From Pontiellaceae bacterium B12219 (GTDB lineage: Bacteria > Verrucomicrobiota > Kiritimatiellia > Kiritimatiellales > Pontiellaceae), in assembly GCA_029432795.1 (NCBI GenBank), contig JARNMJ010000002.1, positions 1-64,000 of the forward strand: 64,000 nucleotides of DNA, in the 5' to 3' direction. Position numbers and translations under genes: made by a program. Each line of letters begins with the position of its first letter. Within the stretch, counting starts at the first letter, position 1. Positions 8,619 through 18,730 of the stretch are shown piece by piece. A model generated the notes under the pieces. The model worked only from the letters and a program-made list of their open reading frames with translations. It was not told the DNA's origin and made no database searches.

Positions 8619-9911
8619 ATGTCAAAGATTAATGAGTTGGGAAAAGCAACACTCACCTTTAATGATAAGACAGTCGAATTGGGCGTATTTGAAGGATCAG
8701 AAAAAGAGGTGGCGATTGATATTCGTTCGCTTCGTAAAGATACGGGAATGATTACCTACGATCCGGGCTTCGTGAATACGGGATGCTGCCAGAGCGATAT
8801 CACCTATATTGACGGCGAAGCGGGAATTTTACGCTACCGCGGTTACGACATTAATGAGCTCGCCGAAAAGTGCGAGTTTGTCGATGTGGCCTATCTGTTG
8901 ATTCACGGCACATTGCCGACGGCACAGCAACATGCCGATTTTTCAGCAAACCTGAATCAGCATTCGCTGCTGCATGAAGATATGCGTCATTTCTTCAGCG
9001 CCTATCCTGATCACGCCCATCCGATGGCGACGCTATCGGCAATGGCGGTGTCGCTTTCGACGTTCTATCCGGAATTGGAAGACAACACCATTCAGGAAAA
9101 CATCGACTTCAAGGTTACGCGTCTGCTTTCCAAAATGCGCACAGCAGCGGCCTATGCCTATAAAAAGTCCATTGGCCATCCGGTTGTTTATCCGCGTCCG
9201 GATTTGAAATATTGTGAAAACTTTCTGAACATGATGTTCCACACGCCGGTAAATGGATTCGAGGTGGATCCGGTTGTTGCCAAAGCACTCAACAAACTAT
9301 TGATTCTCCATGCAGATCATGAACAGAACTGTTCGGCATCTGTGGTGAAAATGGTCGGCAGTGCAGGCGCGAACCTTTATGCCTCCATTTCTGCAGGTAT
9401 CTGCGCGCTATGGGGCCCGTTGCATGGCGGTGCAAACCAGCACGTAATTGAAATGCTGGAACGCATTATTGTGGAGGACAAGGGCGATGTGAAACGCGTA
9501 ATCGAACGCGCCAAAGATAAGAACGATCCGTTTCGTCTGATGGGCGTCGGTCATCGCGTTTACAAATCGTACGACCCGCGCGCTTTGGTGGCCAAACAGA
9601 TGTGCAAAGATGTACTCGCAAAATTGGGAGTGGATGATCCGCTGGTGAATCTTGCTCAGGAACTGGAAGAAGCTGTGCTGGCTGATGATTATTTCGTTTC
9701 ACGCAGCCTCTATCCGAATATCGATTTCTATACCGGTCTGACCTATCGTGCTATGGGCATTCCCACCGATATGTTTACGGTGATGTTTGCCATTGGCCGC
9801 ATTCCCGGATGGATTGCCCAGTGGTTGGAAATGCGTGACGATCCGGAGGGCCGCATCGGCCGTCCGCGTCAGATCTACACCGGCCATACACAACGGCCGA
9901 TTAAAAAATAG
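8619..9911 (+). CDS. gltA: Citrate synthase (type II, hexameric form)
   Basis: The 430-residue enzyme condenses acetyl-CoA with oxaloacetate. It has the N-terminal beta-domain found in long Gram-negative citrate synthases, then the catalytic segments LHADHEQN (His in the active site), GPLHGGANQ and MGVGHRVYK, and ends in GRPRQIYTG. Length and N-terminus fit the NADH-sensitive type II group. The downstream TPR gene starts 11 bases after the stop, so the two may be cotranscribed. Confidence 0.95.
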   Translation: MSKINELGKATLTFNDKTVELGVFEGSEKEVAIDIRSLRKDTGMITYDPGFVNTGCCQSDITYIDGEAGILRYRGYDINELAEKCEFVDVAYLLIHGTLPTAQQHADFSANLNQHSLLHEDMRHFFSAYPDHAHPMATLSAMAVSLSTFYPELEDNTIQENIDFKVTRLLSKMRTAAAYAYKKSIGHPVVYPRPDLKYCENFLNMMFHTPVNGFEVDPVVAKALNKLLILHADHEQNCSASVVKMVGSAGANLYASISAGICALWGPLHGGANQHVIEMLERIIVEDKGDVKRVIERAKDKNDPFRLMGVGHRVYKSYDPRALVAKQMCKDVLAKLGVDDPLVNLAQELEEAVLADDYFVSRSLYPNIDFYTGLTYRAMGIPTDMFTVMFAIGRIPGWIAQWLEMRDDPEGRIGRPRQIYTGHTQRPIKK

Positions 9912-9922
9912 CAGGAAGATTA

Positions 9923-10321
9923 ATGAGTAAGAACAGAGCGCCCGGCCGCGCCAGGGAAGATGCGGTCGAACTGAGTTTCCTTGAGAAAGTTTCCAAACGC
10001 CTGCCTGAGGATATTGAAATCCTGCAGGCCCTTGCCGACCTTTACACCAAGTCCGGGAAGTATGCTGAGGGGCTTAAGATTGACGAGAAACTCAGTCATC
10101 AACTGCCAAACGATGATCTGGTTTGGTATAATCTGGGTTGTTCTTACTCCTTAATGCATAAACCCGATGAAGCGTTCGAAGCGCTTACCAAAGCGGTTGA
10201 ACTCGGCTACGGGGATTATGACTGGATGAAGACCGACCCCGACCTGAATTTCATTCATTCCGATCCGCGCTTTGAGTCGTTGCTGAGCTGGATTTATACC
10301 GCCTGTAACGAAGAAGAATAG
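9923..10321 (+). CDS. Small TPR protein
   Basis: The 132-residue soluble protein has no signal peptide. It contains about two tetratricopeptide units: residues about 30-60 (EILQALADLYTKSGKYAEGL) and 66-98 (NDDLVWYNLGCSYSLMHKPD), then a TPR-like cap ending DPRFESLLSWIY. TPR-repeat proteins of this size act as protein-interaction adaptors. Shine-Dalgarno AGGAAGA precedes the ATG. It lies between citrate synthase and the glmM cluster with no specific clue to its partner. Found as 'TPR end-of-group' proteins in related genomes, by general recollection. Confidence 0.75.
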   Translation: MSKNRAPGRAREDAVELSFLEKVSKRLPEDIEILQALADLYTKSGKYAEGLKIDEKLSHQLPNDDLVWYNLGCSYSLMHKPDEAFEALTKAVELGYGDYDWMKTDPDLNFIHSDPRFESLLSWIYTACNEEE

Positions 10322-10325
10322 CCGT

Positions 10326-10340
10326 TTCCAATGATTGGAA
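10326..10340. repeat. 15-bp palindrome TTCCA-ATGAT-TGGAA
   Basis: Exact copy in the 38-base gap between the TPR and beta-helix genes. The symmetry extends to 21 bp (10323-10343, CGTTT and AAACG flanks), broken only at the centre base. Confidence 0.85.
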
Positions 10341-10359
10341 ACGGATTGGAGCGGTTTGA

Positions 10360-11514
10360 ATGAAGCAGCGAACTCGAGCGGATTGGAAACAGGCAGGTGT
10401 TGATATCGGGGAAGAGATTGATCTTTCCCGAATTGCTTCCGATGTCATCATTCATTCCGGCTCACGTATTCAGGGTTCGGAAACCTCGATCGCCCCCGGG
10501 TGCGAGCTCGGAGCGGAAGCTCCGCTGGTGCTGCAAAACTGCCAGCTCGGACGAAATGTTGCGCTTAAAGGCGGTTATGTTGCCGGATCCGTATTTTTCG
10601 ATGGTGCCAATATGGGCAGCGGCGCTCACATCCGTGCCGGAACCATTCTTGAAGAAGAAGCCAACGGTGCGCATACGGTCGGATTGAAGCAGACAATCTT
10701 TCTTCCGTTTGTCACGGCCGGAAGTCTGATTAATTTCTGCGATGCGCTCATGGCCGGAGGAACCAGCAGGAAAGATCATTCCGAAATCGGATCCTCATAC
10801 GTTCATTTTAATTTTACACCTCACCAGGACAAAGCCACGGCGTCTCTGATTGGTGATGTGCCCCGCGGCATTTTTCTGGATCAGAATCCGATTTTTCTGG
10901 GCGGGCAGGGCGGTTTGGTCGGTCCGGCGCGTATTGCCTTCGGTTCCGTTGTTGCGGCCGGAGGGATTTGCCGGAAGGATGTCCTGGAGGAAGATCAACT
11001 GCACATTCCAATCGTTCCGAAGGCGGGAACGGGGCCCTATAAAACGGGCGTGTACAGCCGAGCCGAACGCCTGATTCAAAATAATCTGATTTATATCGGC
11101 AATATCCTGGCCCTGCGTGAATGGTATCGCAATGTGCGTCCGGCGTTTGTTCGCGATGCATTCGATCAGGCTGTACTCGATGGCGGCCTCAAAAATCTGG
11201 ATCTGATTCTCAAAGAGCGCGTCAAACGCCTCGGCGATGTGGCGGAAAAGTTTAAAACCTCGTTTAAATTTCTGGAAAAAACAGGCGGGGCTCAGGTTGA
11301 GATAGAAACACAGAAACAATTTAACAACGACTGGCCGGAGCTTAAAACAACCCTGGAATCGCTTTGTTTCCAACCTCTGGAACACTTCCAATCCCTGGAA
11401 CCGGCCGGCTCCTATATCGAAACTGTCCAGTCGCTGGAGGCTTCTGTCAAAGAAGCGGGCCGCGCCTGGCTGCAATCGATCGTCGACACGGCATTAAACA
11501 GCTGGAACAACTGA
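10360..11514 (+). CDS. Left-handed beta-helix (GlmU-like) protein
   Basis: The 384-residue protein has imperfect hexapeptide repeats from about residue 20 to 230 (SGSRIQGSETSIAPG, NVALKGGYVAG, MGSGAHIRAGTI, FGSVVAAGGIC), the left-handed parallel beta-helix of acyltransferases and nucleotidyl-sugar enzymes. It lacks an N-terminal uridylyltransferase domain (no L-x-x-G-x-G-T-R). The glmM start follows after 2 bases, so a role near UDP-GlcNAc synthesis is plausible but inferred. Residues about 250-384 are helical. Near the C-terminus two palindrome copies encode FQPLE and FQSLE only 18 bases apart, which suggests a tolerant linker. Confidence 0.7.
   Translation: MKQRTRADWKQAGVDIGEEIDLSRIASDVIIHSGSRIQGSETSIAPGCELGAEAPLVLQNCQLGRNVALKGGYVAGSVFFDGANMGSGAHIRAGTILEEEANGAHTVGLKQTIFLPFVTAGSLINFCDALMAGGTSRKDHSEIGSSYVHFNFTPHQDKATASLIGDVPRGIFLDQNPIFLGGQGGLVGPARIAFGSVVAAGGICRKDVLEEDQLHIPIVPKAGTGPYKTGVYSRAERLIQNNLIYIGNILALREWYRNVRPAFVRDAFDQAVLDGGLKNLDLILKERVKRLGDVAEKFKTSFKFLEKTGGAQVEIETQKQFNNDWPELKTTLESLCFQPLEHFQSLEPAGSYIETVQSLEASVKEAGRAWLQSIVDTALNSWNN
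11368..11400. repeat. Pair of 15-bp palindromes inside a coding sequence
   Basis: Exact copies TTCCA-ACCTC-TGGAA (11368-11382) and TTCCA-ATCCC-TGGAA (11386-11400), start-to-start 18 bp, both read in the F-Q-x-L-E frame near the end of the beta-helix gene. Confidence 0.8.
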
Positions 11515-11516
11515 TT

Positions 11517-12869
11517 ATGGGCAAACTTTTCGGAACAGATGGAATTCGTGATCGGGCGAATCAGGGCAATATGACCACCGAGCTGGCGCTTAAGCTGGGC
11601 CGGGCGGTTGCCTTGTATTTTAAGAAACAACAGAATCCGGAAGAATGGCCGTCGATTGTAATCGGGCGGGATCCGCGGTTGAGCGGGACCATGATTGAGT
11701 CGGCGCTGGCGGCAGGCATTTGTTCCGCCGGCGTGGATGTCCATTTACTGGGCGTTGTGCCGACTCCGGCTGTGGCAACAATTGTTGCTCAATCCGGAGC
11801 GTTGGCCGGTTTAATGGTCTCGGCATCGCACAACCCGTTTTATGATAACGGCATTAAGGTTTTTAAAGGCGATGGATTTAAGCTGTCGGATGCAGAAGAA
11901 GCAGAAATCGAGGGACTCTATTTCCGCGAATCTGAAAGTCTGCCGCTCAACGAAAATGTCGGCACCGTGTATCAGCTGGGCAATGCCTCTGAAATTTATA
12001 CTGAATTCTGTCTGGATACCGTGGACGAAGAAACCCCGCTGGACGGACTTAAACTGGTACTGGATTGTTCCAATGGCGCAACAAGCGATTGCGCAGAATC
12101 GATTTTTAAAGCATTGGGTGCGGACGTTGTTGTGATTCATAACCAGCCGGATGGTATGAATATTAACGACAATTGCGGATCGCAGCATACGGGCGATTTA
12201 TGCCGTAGAGTTAAACAGATTCACGCCCATGCCGGATTGGCATTTGACGGCGATGGCGATCGACTGATTGCGGTGGATGAAACGGGCAGGGAACTCAGCG
12301 GCGACCAGATTATGGCCATTTGTGCGAAAGCCTATAAAAACCGGGATGAATTGAAAAACAACATCGTGGTTCCGACGGTGATGAGCAATGTCGGCTTTCA
12401 TGCCGCCATGAAAGAACTGGGCATCGATGTTGAAACGGCAGGTGTTGGAGACCGGCAGGTGCTGGAGCTTATGCTTGAAAAGGGTGCGGTTCTGGGCGGA
12501 GAAGATTCCGGGCATATGATTTTTCTCGATTGCCACACAACGGGTGACGGCGTGGTTTCAGGCATTAAACTGATGGAAATTTTGAAGCAATCGGGCGAAA
12601 CGCTTTCTTCGCTGAGCGGCGTGATGTCGCCGTTCCCGCAAAAGTTAATCAATGTGGATGTGAAGACCAAGCCGGCTATTGAAGAGGTTCCTGCCATTGC
12701 TGACGCGGTGAAAAAGGCAGAGGCTGAGCTGGGCGATTCCGGGCGCGTGCTGATCCGGTATTCCGGTACACAGCCGATGTGCCGCGTTATGGTTGAGGGC
12801 CCCACGGCCATCAAAACAGAAACAACGGCCAATCTGCTGGCGGCTGTTGTAAAGGATGTGATCGGTTAA
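11517..12869 (+). CDS. glmM: Phosphoglucosamine mutase
   Basis: The 450-residue enzyme converts glucosamine-6-phosphate to glucosamine-1-phosphate for peptidoglycan and LPS precursors. It starts MGKLFGTDGIRD, has the phosphoserine loop SASHNP near residue 102, the Mg2+ loop DGDGDRL near 244, a sugar-binding GGEDSGH and the C-terminal phosphate loop RYSGTQPM. ATG 11517 is chosen because it begins the family N-terminus and lies 2 bases after the upstream stop; longer in-frame extension upstream is non-homologous. lolD follows with no gap. Confidence 0.95.
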   Translation: MGKLFGTDGIRDRANQGNMTTELALKLGRAVALYFKKQQNPEEWPSIVIGRDPRLSGTMIESALAAGICSAGVDVHLLGVVPTPAVATIVAQSGALAGLMVSASHNPFYDNGIKVFKGDGFKLSDAEEAEIEGLYFRESESLPLNENVGTVYQLGNASEIYTEFCLDTVDEETPLDGLKLVLDCSNGATSDCAESIFKALGADVVVIHNQPDGMNINDNCGSQHTGDLCRRVKQIHAHAGLAFDGDGDRLIAVDETGRELSGDQIMAICAKAYKNRDELKNNIVVPTVMSNVGFHAAMKELGIDVETAGVGDRQVLELMLEKGAVLGGEDSGHMIFLDCHTTGDGVVSGIKLMEILKQSGETLSSLSGVMSPFPQKLINVDVKTKPAIEEVPAIADAVKKAEAELGDSGRVLIRYSGTQPMCRVMVEGPTAIKTETTANLLAAVVKDVIG

Positions 12870-13538
12870 ATGGAACAGATTCTTAAAGCGGAAAAGGTCG
12901 AACGGATTTACAGGGTCGGCAAGACGGAATTAAAGGTGCTTAAGGGCGTTTCTCTGTCTGTTAATATGGGCGAAACGCTGGCGATTATGGGGGAGAGCGG
13001 CTCCGGGAAAAGTACGCTCTTGCATGTATTAGGCGGGCTCGATAAACCAAAGTCCGGAAAAGTTGAGTTTAACGGAACAAGTATTTACGGCATGTCGGCG
13101 GCGCACCTTGCGCGGTTTCGGTCGGAAAATGTGGGTTATGTTTTTCAATCGTTTCATCTGCTTCCCGAACTCGATATTGTTGAAAATGTGGCGTTGCCGG
13201 CAATGGCAATCGGGTCTCGAAAGGCTGCAAAAGCCCGTGCCCGCGAGCTTTTAGTCGAAGTCGGACTCGCAGAGCGGGTGGGGCACCGGCCGCAGGAACT
13301 CTCCGGCGGGGAGCAGCAGCGCGTGGCCATTGCGCGCGCGCTCATGAACGAACCGGATATTATTTTTGCTGACGAACCGACCGGGAATCTGGACTCCGGA
13401 ACGGGTGAAAAAGTGTTGAATTATTTGTTTCAACTGGTCGAGGCGAGAAGGCATACTCTCGTGCTCGTTACCCATAGTCAGGATGTGGCATCGCGTTGTT
13501 CGCGGGAATTATTTCTGAAAGATGGGCTGTTAATCTAA
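12870..13538 (+). CDS. lolD: LolD-type ABC transporter ATPase
   Basis: The 222-residue ATPase has Walker [10 protein letters not shown] (residues 41-49), Q-loop [12 protein letters not shown] near 92, signature [10 protein letters not shown] near 143 and Walker [10 protein letters not shown] near 165. The Q-loop sequence and length fit the LolD/MacB group that drives extraction of lipoproteins or substrates from the inner membrane. The partner permease (LolC/E) is not adjacent; the gene starts directly after the glmM stop. Assignment to LolD proper is by similarity; another MacB-type ATPase is possible. Confidence 0.85.
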   Translation: MEQILKAEKVERIYRVGKTELKVLKGVSLSVNMGETLAIMGESGSGKSTLLHVLGGLDKPKSGKVEFNGTSIYGMSAAHLARFRSENVGYVFQSFHLLPELDIVENVALPAMAIGSRKAAKARARELLVEVGLAERVGHRPQELSGGEQQRVAIARALMNEPDIIFADEPTGNLDSGTGEKVLNYLFQLVEARRHTLVLVTHSQDVASRCSRELFLKDGLLI

Positions 13539-13551
13539 TAAGGTAGTATAA

Positions 13552-14421
13552 ATGAAGATTTTTTTAGGCGATAAACTGGTAGATGAAAAAGATGCAGTAG
13601 TTTCGGTTTTTGACCATGGCCTGCTGTATGGCGACGGAGTATTTGAAGGTATTCGTGCCTATAACGGACGCGTGTTCCTCCTGGAAGAGCACATTGATCG
13701 ATTGTACGACTCCGCAAAAGCAATCGTGCTGAACATTCCGATGACTAAAGCGGAAATGGCCGAAGCAGTGGTTGAAACCTGCAAAGCCAACGAAATTTCA
13801 GATGGATACATCCGTCTGGTGGTTACGCGTGGAAAAGGCACACTGGGCTTGAATCCCTACCTGTGCGAAAAGGCTGAGGTTATTATCATCGCGGCTAAAA
13901 TTCAGCTCTACCCGCAGGAACTTTACGATAATGGCTTGAAAATCGTAACCGTTGGAACCGTACGCAATCATTCGGAAGCCATCAATCCGCGTATCAAGAG
14001 CCTGAACTATCTCAACAACATTATGGCCAAAATTGAAGCCATTAATGCGGGATGCATGGAATGCCTGATGCTGAATCATAAAGGCGAGGTGGCCGAAGCT
14101 TCGGGCGATAATATTTTTGTAATCAAAAACGGAGTAATCACCACACCGCCAAGTTCCTGTGGAGCCCTCGAGGGACTGACCCGCAATAAAGTGATTGAGC
14201 TGGCGCGAGCAGAGGGATATGAAGTCCGCGAAGCCCCCATGGCCCGCTATGACATCTATGTTGCCGATGAGGTCTTTTTGACCGGAACCGCTGCGGAAAT
14301 CATTTCGGTGGTGGATGTGGACAAGCGTGAAATCGGCGACGGAAAACCGGGCGCAATCACGAACAAGCTGGCGGAGCTCTACCACAACGCTGCCAAGTCT
14401 GAAGGCACTCCGATCGTATAA
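13552..14421 (+). CDS. ilvE: Branched-chain amino acid aminotransferase (class IV)
   Basis: The 289-residue PLP enzyme transfers amino groups to branched-chain 2-oxo acids. It shows the class IV features: FDHGLLYGDGVFEGIR near residue 20, PLP lysine in RIKSLNYLNN (Lys149), EASGDNIF and GLTRNKVIELA, and FLTGTAAE near 245. A D-amino acid aminotransferase or aminodeoxychorismate lyase shares this fold, but the length and the RIKSLNYLNNI motif favour IlvE. Preceded by a short AGG-rich spacer after lolD; mcsA follows about 100 bases later. Confidence 0.88.
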   Translation: MKIFLGDKLVDEKDAVVSVFDHGLLYGDGVFEGIRAYNGRVFLLEEHIDRLYDSAKAIVLNIPMTKAEMAEAVVETCKANEISDGYIRLVVTRGKGTLGLNPYLCEKAEVIIIAAKIQLYPQELYDNGLKIVTVGTVRNHSEAINPRIKSLNYLNNIMAKIEAINAGCMECLMLNHKGEVAEASGDNIFVIKNGVITTPPSSCGALEGLTRNKVIELARAEGYEVREAPMARYDIYVADEVFLTGTAAEIISVVDVDKREIGDGKPGAITNKLAELYHNAAKSEGTPIV

Positions 14422-14517
14422 ACCAGAATTAGAGAGAGTCGTGACGTGAAAAGATTGCGTCACGATCATCCAACGTATTACCGTTCCTGTTGTCTTAAAG
14501 GAAAACAGGAAATTTCC

Positions 14518-15051
14518 ATGAAATGTGAATGCTGTAAAAAGACTGACGCAACAATACACCTGACGCAGGTGATTGATGGGGAAGTCAAAAAACTGAATCT
14601 GTGCCAGGTCTGTGCACAGCAAAACGGAATCGACCTCAATTCCCCGATCTCCATCACGGATGTCTTGCTGGGACTGGGCAATCCTTCTGCCGATGCCGAT
14701 AAAAAGTCGGAGGGGTCCGAATTTGATCTCAGCTGCAGTCGCTGCCAGATGACGCGCTCTGAATTCAAGAAAAGGGCCCGTCTTGGCTGTCCTGAGTGCT
14801 ACAAAGCCTTTATGGGCGAACTCAGTGCGATTACCCATGCGATGCACCATAGTCGTCAGCATGTTGGTAAAATCCCGGCCCGGCAGGGTAACGCAGCGCG
14901 GGTTACCGCCCTGATTGCCGCGTTGCAGAAGGATATCGAAACTGCGATTTCCAAAGAGGAATATGAAATTGCCGCAAATCTGCGCGATAAAATTCGCTCG
15001 ATAAAGGAAGCCGCGGAACTCGAAACTGCAGGAGGATCCGATGACGCTTGA
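14518..15051 (+). CDS. mcsA: McsA, zinc-binding activator of the McsB arginine kinase
   Basis: The 177-residue protein carries four Cys clusters: CECC (residues 3-6), CQVC (29-32), CSRC (73-76) and CPEC (91-94), and a C-terminal UVR motif (KEEYEIAANLRDKI, about 146-159). This is the McsA layout. In Bacillus McsA activates McsB and links it to ClpC. ATG 14518 is chosen for its upstream CAGGAA and because the first Cys pair follows at once; upstream sequence in frame lacks similarity. The stop overlaps the mcsB start by 11 bases. Confidence 0.92.
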   Translation: MKCECCKKTDATIHLTQVIDGEVKKLNLCQVCAQQNGIDLNSPISITDVLLGLGNPSADADKKSEGSEFDLSCSRCQMTRSEFKKRARLGCPECYKAFMGELSAITHAMHHSRQHVGKIPARQGNAARVTALIAALQKDIETAISKEEYEIAANLRDKIRSIKEAAELETAGGSDDA

Positions 15052-16105
15052 TGAGATGGTTAAACGTCACGGCAGCTGGCTGGAAGCCGGGATTGATGAA
15101 GGCCCGGTGATCAGCAGTCGGATTCGCCTTGCACGAAATGTGGACGAATTCAGCTTTCCGGGATGGGCAAGCGAGGAGCAAAATCACGCAGTCTGGAAGC
15201 AGACGCAGGATCTTTTCCAATCATTGGAAAGCCCGTTTATGGGATTCAGCATGCTTGATACGCCCACGCTCGACAAAGAGATCCTGTTCGAGCGGCATCT
15301 GATCAGCCAGGAACTTGCGCAGCAAAACGACAGTTGCGGTGTTTTTGTGACGCCGGATGAGCGCCTTTCAATCATGGTGAATGAAGAGGATCATATCCGG
15401 ATTCAATCCCTGCAGCCGGGGCTTAACCTGCGCGCCGCATGGGAAACCGCTGACAAAATCGACGATATAATCGAATCCAAACTGACCTATGCTTTTTCTT
15501 CAAGGCTGGGTTATCTCACGTCCTGTCCTTCGAATGTCGGAACCGGCATGCGGGCATCTGTGATGCTTCATCTGCCGGCACTGGTGTTGATGGAGGAAAT
15601 GGATCCGGTTATTAATGGAATTTCAAAAATCGGACTTGCTGTGCGGGGCATGTGGGGCGAGGGGACCGAAGCGGCCGGAAATATGTTCCAGGTCTCGAAT
15701 CAGATTACGCTGGGCCGCCGTGAAGATGAAATTATTGCGCATCTTGAGCAGATCGTTCTCGAGCTGATCGAACATGAAAACAATGCACGCATCCGGTTGA
15801 TGAATGAGCGCTCAATCATGATTGAAGATCATGTGGCTCGCGCCTTCGGCATTCTGTCGAATGCCAAGCTGATTTCCAGTGGCGAGGCGCTGAACCTGCT
15901 CTCAAGCCTGCGTTTGGGGCTGGACCTCAATATGGTTACGCAATTTTCACGGCGTGAGCTTGATATGCTGTTTATTTCCATTCAGCCGGCCCATCTCCAA
16001 CGGCTGGAAGATAAAGATTTAACTCCCGATGAACGCGATGTTGTTCGTGCCGACAAGTTGCGCGACTACATGAAAAGTGCTAGTAGAACTGACAGTTCAA
16101 ACTAA
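15041..16105 (+). CDS. mcsB: Protein-arginine kinase McsB
   Basis: The 354-residue phosphagen-kinase-fold enzyme phosphorylates arginine side chains, marking proteins for ClpC. Visible motifs: SSRIRLARN (residues 25-33), NEEDHIRI (114-121), and the catalytic TSCPSNVGTGMRAS (about 158-171). Its length fits bacterial McsB, not animal arginine kinase. AGGAGGA sits ahead of ATG 15041. An exact palindrome encodes FQSLE at residues 59-63. Context mcsA-mcsB-clpC makes the role secure; the activity itself is inferred from the family. Confidence 0.94.
   Translation: MTLDEMVKRHGSWLEAGIDEGPVISSRIRLARNVDEFSFPGWASEEQNHAVWKQTQDLFQSLESPFMGFSMLDTPTLDKEILFERHLISQELAQQNDSCGVFVTPDERLSIMVNEEDHIRIQSLQPGLNLRAAWETADKIDDIIESKLTYAFSSRLGYLTSCPSNVGTGMRASVMLHLPALVLMEEMDPVINGISKIGLAVRGMWGEGTEAAGNMFQVSNQITLGRREDEIIAHLEQIVLELIEHENNARIRLMNERSIMIEDHVARAFGILSNAKLISSGEALNLLSSLRLGLDLNMVTQFSRRELDMLFISIQPAHLQRLEDKDLTPDERDVVRADKLRDYMKSASRTDSSN
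15215..15229. repeat. 15-bp palindrome TTCCA-ATCAT-TGGAA
   Basis: Exact copy (17 bp with flanking T and A) inside mcsB, read as F-Q-S-L-E. The sequence is identical to the intergenic copies at 7906 and 23949. Confidence 0.85.
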
Positions 16106-16116
16106 AGGCAGACATT

Positions 16117-18621
16117 ATGGATAATTTTACACCTAGAGCACAGCAAGTGCTGCAACTGGCCCGCAAAGAGGCCGATCGATTTAATCATGGATATGTGGGC
16201 ACCGAACACATACTGCTGGGGCTGATTGCCCTTGGGCATGGCGTTGCTGTGAATGCACTGCAGGCGCTGGGCATTGACCTGGCCTCCGTCCGCCTGGAAG
16301 TGGAAAAGGCCGTTGGCACCGGTCCGGAAACAAAGACCATTGGAAATATTCCGTTCACGCCGCGCGCCAAAAAAGTGCTGGCCCTTTCCGCCAGCGAAGC
16401 GCGCGGACTGGGACATAGCTATGTCGGAACAGAGCATATTCTGCTCGGCCTCTTGCGCGAAGGCGAGGGCATTGCGGCGCGTGTTCTTGAAAATCTCGGT
16501 GTTGATCTCGATGAAACCCGCTATGAAATCATGAAAACACTCGATCCGGATTATGATCCTGCAACTGATGGCGAGTATGAAGACGATCAGGAGCCGGAAG
16601 TGCCGCCGTTAGGCAACCAGACGCGTGGAAAAGGAAAAACAAAAACACCTGCGTTAAATACCTTTGGTCGTGATTTGACGAAGATCGCAAAGGATGGCGG
16701 GCTGGATCCGGTCATTGGCAGAAAAGACGAGATTGAACGCGTTATTCAGATTCTTTGCCGGCGCACAAAAAACAATCCGGTACTGCTTGGCGAAGCCGGT
16801 GTCGGAAAAACAGCGATTGCCGAAGGTTTGGCGCAGGCTATTACGGACGGCAACGTTCCCGATCTGCTGGTTGATAAAAAGGTCATCACACTCGACCTTG
16901 CGCTGATGGTTGCCGGCACAAAATACCGGGGCCAGTTTGAAGAGCGCATCAAAGCGGTCATGGATGAAATTCGAAAGGAAAAAAATATCATTCTGTTCCT
17001 GGATGAATTGCACACAATTGTCGGTGCCGGCTCAGCCGAAGGCACCATGGATGCGGCCAACATTATCAAGCCCGCTTTGTCGCGCGGTGAACTCCAGTGT
17101 ATTGGTGCCACCACATTGAAGGAATACCGGAAATATATTGAAAAAGACGCAGCGCTTGAGCGTCGTTTCCAGACGGTGAATGTGAAAGAGCCAACGGTTG
17201 AAGACGCGGTTGAAATCATGAAAGGGCTGCGTGTTAAATATGAAGAGCATCATCATGCGCAGTTCACTGATGATGCGCTGAAAGCTGCGGTTGAATGCTC
17301 GGCGCGTTATCTGCCGGATCGTTTTCTTCCTGATAAAGCCATCGATCTGATCGACGAGGCGGGCGCGCGGGCGCGTATCGGAAGCATGAGCCGTCCTCCC
17401 GAATTGAAAATGCTCGAAGAAGATATTCACGACTTTGAGACGAAGAAAAATGATGCCATCCACGAACAGAAGTTTGAGGATGCCGCAAACTTCCGCGATC
17501 AGGAGCGGCAGGCAAAGGAAAAGCTCGAGCAGTTACTCGCCGACTGGCGTAAAACGCGCGATGAAAACCGCTCTGTAGTTACCGACGAAGACATCATGAT
17601 TGTGGTCTCAAAGTGGACGGGTATTCCGGTCATGAAGATGGGCGAAAAAGAAATGGCGCGTCTGCTTCGAATCGAGGAGGTTGTCGGTGAGCAGGTGGTT
17701 GGCCAGCAGGAAGCTGTGAGTGCCATGGCCCGCGCCCTGCGCCGCTCCAGTGCTGATTTGAAAGATCCCAAGCGCCCGATCGGTTCCTTTATTTTCCTTG
17801 GGCCGACCGGGGTTGGTAAAACCATGCTGGCAAAAACGCTGGCCGAATTTATGTTCGACGATCCTGAATCTTTTATTCAGATCGATATGTCGGAATACAT
17901 GGAAAAATTCAATGCTTCGCGACTGGTTGGTTCGCCTCCCGGATATGTCGGGCATGAAGAAGGCGGTCAGCTGACTGAACGCGTTCGGCGGCGCCCATAT
18001 TCCGTGGTGCTTTTCGATGAAGTGGAAAAAGCGCATCCGGATGTGATGCATATGCTGCTCCAGATTATGGAAGAAGGACGTCTGACGGACAGTCTTGGCC
18101 GCAGTGTTGATTTCCGGAATACCGTTGTCATCATGACCTCAAATCTGGGCGCGCAGGAAGTCAAAAAATCCGGGGCACTCGGTTTTGCTCCCTCGAATGA
18201 ATCGGCTGATTTCGCCAAGCTGAAAGAAATGATGATCGGGGTGGCCAAGAAAACCTTTAAACCTGAACTGCTCAACCGTCTGGATGATATGATCGTCTTC
18301 CGGGAGCTGACGCGGAAAGATCTTGAAACCATCATTAATCTGGAATTGGCCAATATTCAGAACCGGGTGCTGGGCCGCAATATCGAACTGAAGATTATGA
18401 AGCCCGCTCGCGACTTCCTGCTCGAAAAGGGGTACGACAAGGCGTATGGCGCTCGTCAGCTCCGGCGAACAGTTGAGCGTTATCTGGAGGATCCGCTGGC
18501 CGAGGCGATTTTGCGCGGCACCATTGAAAATGATTCCGTGGTTGCGGTTAAGGCTAATAAAGAAGGGCTGACGTTCAAGAGCGCTCCCAACAGCATTGAA
18601 GAATCAGCGACGGAAGAATAA
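16117..18621 (+). CDS. clpC: AAA+ unfoldase ClpC
   Basis: The 834-residue unfoldase has two Clp_N repeats (residues about 1-145), Walker A1 GEAGVGKTA near 224, Walker B1 IILFLDELH, a UVR-containing middle segment (about 440-465, [17 protein letters not shown]), Walker A2 GPTGVGKTM near 562 and Walker B2 [11 protein letters not shown]. The UVR/M-domain separates ClpC from ClpA and from ClpB. It recognises substrates directly or via arginine phosphorylation by McsB, and feeds ClpP, which is not in the window. Starts 11 bases after mcsB. Confidence 0.96.
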   Translation: MDNFTPRAQQVLQLARKEADRFNHGYVGTEHILLGLIALGHGVAVNALQALGIDLASVRLEVEKAVGTGPETKTIGNIPFTPRAKKVLALSASEARGLGHSYVGTEHILLGLLREGEGIAARVLENLGVDLDETRYEIMKTLDPDYDPATDGEYEDDQEPEVPPLGNQTRGKGKTKTPALNTFGRDLTKIAKDGGLDPVIGRKDEIERVIQILCRRTKNNPVLLGEAGVGKTAIAEGLAQAITDGNVPDLLVDKKVITLDLALMVAGTKYRGQFEERIKAVMDEIRKEKNIILFLDELHTIVGAGSAEGTMDAANIIKPALSRGELQCIGATTLKEYRKYIEKDAALERRFQTVNVKEPTVEDAVEIMKGLRVKYEEHHHAQFTDDALKAAVECSARYLPDRFLPDKAIDLIDEAGARARIGSMSRPPELKMLEEDIHDFETKKNDAIHEQKFEDAANFRDQERQAKEKLEQLLADWRKTRDENRSVVTDEDIMIVVSKWTGIPVMKMGEKEMARLLRIEEVVGEQVVGQQEAVSAMARALRRSSADLKDPKRPIGSFIFLGPTGVGKTMLAKTLAEFMFDDPESFIQIDMSEYMEKFNASRLVGSPPGYVGHEEGGQLTERVRRRPYSVVLFDEVEKAHPDVMHMLLQIMEEGRLTDSLGRSVDFRNTVVIMTSNLGAQEVKKSGALGFAPSNESADFAKLKEMMIGVAKKTFKPELLNRLDDMIVFRELTRKDLETIINLELANIQNRVLGRNIELKIMKPARDFLLEKGYDKAYGARQLRRTVERYLEDPLAEAILRGTIENDSVVAVKANKEGLTFKSAPNSIEESATEE

Positions 18622-18646
18622 CTTCCAATCATAGGAATCAATACCG

Positions 18647-18680
18647 ATCCCTGCGTTTCCAACCCTTGGAAATCAGGGAT
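18647..18680 (+). terminator. Possible hairpin built around a 15-bp palindrome after clpC
   Basis: ATCCCTG (18647-18653) pairs with CAGGGAT (18674-18680) outside an exact TTCCA-ACCCT-TGGAA (18657-18671), giving a long stem-loop 25 bases past the clpC stop. No T-tract follows, so it is a transcript-end or stability structure, not a classical terminator. A degenerate copy (TTCCA-ATCAT-AGGAA) lies at 18623. Confidence 0.5.
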
Positions 18681-18730
18681 TAATCGTTACAGAGGCTGGA
18701 AAAATCCGGCCCTTTGGGGAGATAAGAATT

